The notes beneath the pieces are model-generated. The model ran no database searches. It was not told where the DNA came from and saw nothing but the letters and a program-made list of their open reading frames with translations. From positions 1 to 51,689 of the forward strand of contig ONMN01000010.1 in NCBI GenBank assembly GCA_900318885.1: 51,689 bases of DNA, in the 5' to 3' direction. Both the position numbers and the translations under genes were made by a program. Below are positions 50,331 through 51,689 of this stretch, one piece after another (position 1 is the first letter of the stretch; each line of letters begins with the position of its first letter). The DNA is from an uncultured Prevotellaceae bacterium (GTDB taxonomy: Bacteria; Bacteroidota; Bacteroidia; Bacteroidales; Bacteroidaceae).

Positions 50331-51689
50331 ATGAACAATGTACCTGTAATTAAGATCGGTATCGTGGCTGTTAGCCGCGACTGTTTCCCCGAGTCACTGG
50401 CCGTTAACCGCCGCAAGGCTGTTATCGCCGAGTATGAAAAGAAGTTTGGTAAGGAAGGCATCTACGAGTGTCCTATCTGTATCGTTGAGAGTGAGATCCA
50501 CGCTCAGCAGGCCCTTGAAGACGTGAAGAAGGCTGGCTGTAACGCCCTCTGCGTCTATCTTGGCAACTTCGGTCCTGAGATTTCTGAGACCATGATTGCT
50601 GACTGGTTCCAGGGCCCAACGATGTTCTGTGCAGCTGCTGAGGAGACTCAGAACGACCTGATTGACGGTCGTGGTGATGCTTACTGCGGTATGCTGAACG
50701 CTAGCCAGGCTCTGTCTCTGCGCAAGACTCGCGCTTACATCCCTGAGGAGCCCGTTGGCGACGCTGCTCAGTGCGCTGAGATGATTCATGAGTTCCTGCC
50801 CATCGCCCGCGCTATCGTAGGTCTGCAGAACCTGAAGATTATCAGCTTCGGTCCCCGTCCTAACAACTTCCTGGCTTGTAACGCTCCTATCCGCGCCCTC
50901 TACGATCTCGACGTTGAGATCGAGGAGAATTCAGAGCTCGACCTGCTCGAGGCTTTCCAGAAGCACGCTAACGACCCACGCATTGACGGCGTTGTAAAGG
51001 ATATGGCTGCTGAGCTCGGTCACGGCAACAAGATTCCTCAGGTGCTGCCTAAGCTCGCTCAGTATGAGCTGACCCTGACCGACTGGATTGAGGCTCACAA
51101 GGGCTCTCGCCAGTTCGTGGCTATGGCTAACAAGTGCTGGCCCGCTTTCCAGACCATGTTCGGTTTCGTGCCTTGCTATGTCAACAGCCGTCTGACTGCT
51201 CGTGGCATTCCCGTAGCTTGCGAGGTTGATATCTATGGTGCTCTGTCAGAGTACATTGGAACCTGCATCAGCCAGGATGCCGTTACACTGCTCGACATCA
51301 ACAACACCGTTCCTAACGACATGTACGAGGAGAGCATCAAGGGCAAGAAGTTCGCTTGCGACAGCTACACCGACAAGGAAATCTTCATGGGCTTCCACTG
51401 CGGTAATACTGCTTCTTCTAAGGTTTGCAACTGCCAGATGTGCTTCCAGCGCATTATGGCCCGCGCTCTGCCTGTTGAGGTTACCAACGGTACCCTCGAG
51501 GGTGACATTCAGCCCGGTCTGGCTACTGTTTATCGTCTGCAGTCTACTGCCGACACCAAGCTCCGCGCTTACATCGCTCAGGGTGAGGTGATTCCTGTAG
51601 CTACCCGCTCGTTCGGTTCTATCGGTATCTTCGGTATCAAGAACATGAGCCGCTTCTATCGTCACGTCCTCATCGAGAAGCACTACCCA
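50331..51689 (+). CDS. L-fucose/L-arabinose isomerase-family protein (3' end outside window)
   Basis: 453 codons are visible and open to the window edge. N-terminal KIGIVAVSRDCFPESLAVNR, the middle YLGNFGPEISETMIADWF, and the C-terminal metal-site region ACEVDIYGALSEYIG and MGFHCGNTASS match the fucose isomerase-like fold (family about 490 residues), so about 90% is present. It would interconvert an aldose and ketose in deoxyhexose or pentose use. Specificity is uncertain. A TATCTTTG box lies 41 bases before the ATG. It follows the DUF4450 gene in the same direction. Confidence 0.82.
   Translation, partial: MNNVPVIKIGIVAVSRDCFPESLAVNRRKAVIAEYEKKFGKEGIYECPICIVESEIHAQQALEDVKKAGCNALCVYLGNFGPEISETMIADWFQGPTMFCAAAEETQNDLIDGRGDAYCGMLNASQALSLRKTRAYIPEEPVGDAAQCAEMIHEFLPIARAIVGLQNLKIISFGPRPNNFLACNAPIRALYDLDVEIEENSELDLLEAFQKHANDPRIDGVVKDMAAELGHGNKIPQVLPKLAQYELTLTDWIEAHKGSRQFVAMANKCWPAFQTMFGFVPCYVNSRLTARGIPVACEVDIYGALSEYIGTCISQDAVTLLDINNTVPNDMYEESIKGKKFACDSYTDKEIFMGFHCGNTASSKVCNCQMCFQRIMARALPVEVTNGTLEGDIQPGLATVYRLQSTADTKLRAYIAQGEVIPVATRSFGSIGIFGIKNMSRFYRHVLIEKHYP

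Overview
The window reads as chromosomal DNA of a Prevotella-like member of the order Bacteroidales. The evidence is the Bacteroidetes promoter form (TTTG, 19-20 bases, TAnnTTTG) in front of many genes, the gene order pheA - aminotransferase - DAHP synthase/chorismate mutase - tyrA, Bacteroidetes-typical families (DUF4827 and DUF4450 proteins, TGS-uridine kinase, AmgK-RapZ fusion, PL10-CE8 pectinase), and short 7-8 bp tandem arrays in many gaps. Most of it is core metabolism. I see no rRNA, tRNA, CRISPR array, phage or insertion sequence.

Left part (1-12.5 kb, minus strand): a DjlA-like co-chaperone (cut by the edge), an HD hydrolase, and a four-gene Phe/Tyr operon. The operon is preceded by a 25-codon leader peptide with YFYGYYFYF and by mutually exclusive antiterminator and terminator hairpins, so it looks like a ribosome-mediated attenuator. 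Upstream lie a secreted C1 peptidase, an M48 lipoprotein protease, an apparently core-deleted nucleotidyltransferase-family protein, and a Wzz/Wza-type polysaccharide export pair.

Middle (12.5-31.5 kb): a small secreted protein faces slyD-aroC, with two TTGAC-N4-GTCAA palindromes 30 bp apart between them. A candidate small RNA lies between aroC and pyrD. Then come pyrKD, an XRE regulator, an A+T-rich gap of about 770 bp, holA opposite a stand-alone HsdR_N-type nuclease, nif3 with a zinc-ribbon protein, a PurF paralogue without the catalytic Cys, the AmgK-RapZ fusion, a two-gene secreted beta-helix operon, a palindromic intergenic element, a phosphatase/thioesterase/MBL cluster and the pectinase.

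Right part (31.5-51.7 kb): lysS-gpsA-zinc ribbon; two tandem ROK genes, one of which has lost the catalytic Asp; a TGS-uridine kinase; a P-type metal ATPase with a repeat-encoded insertion; a nucleotidyltransferase-DHH operon; a lipoprotein; glmM; groES-groEL behind a near-consensus sigma-54 promoter; a second candidate small RNA; a DUF4450 protein; and a fucose/arabinose isomerase-family gene cut by the right edge.

Several genes serve the cell envelope or sugar handling: glmM, the AmgK-RapZ fusion, Wza/Wzz, the pectinase, the ROK proteins and the sugar isomerase. Starts were moved inward wherever a promoter lies inside an upstream extension of the reading frame.
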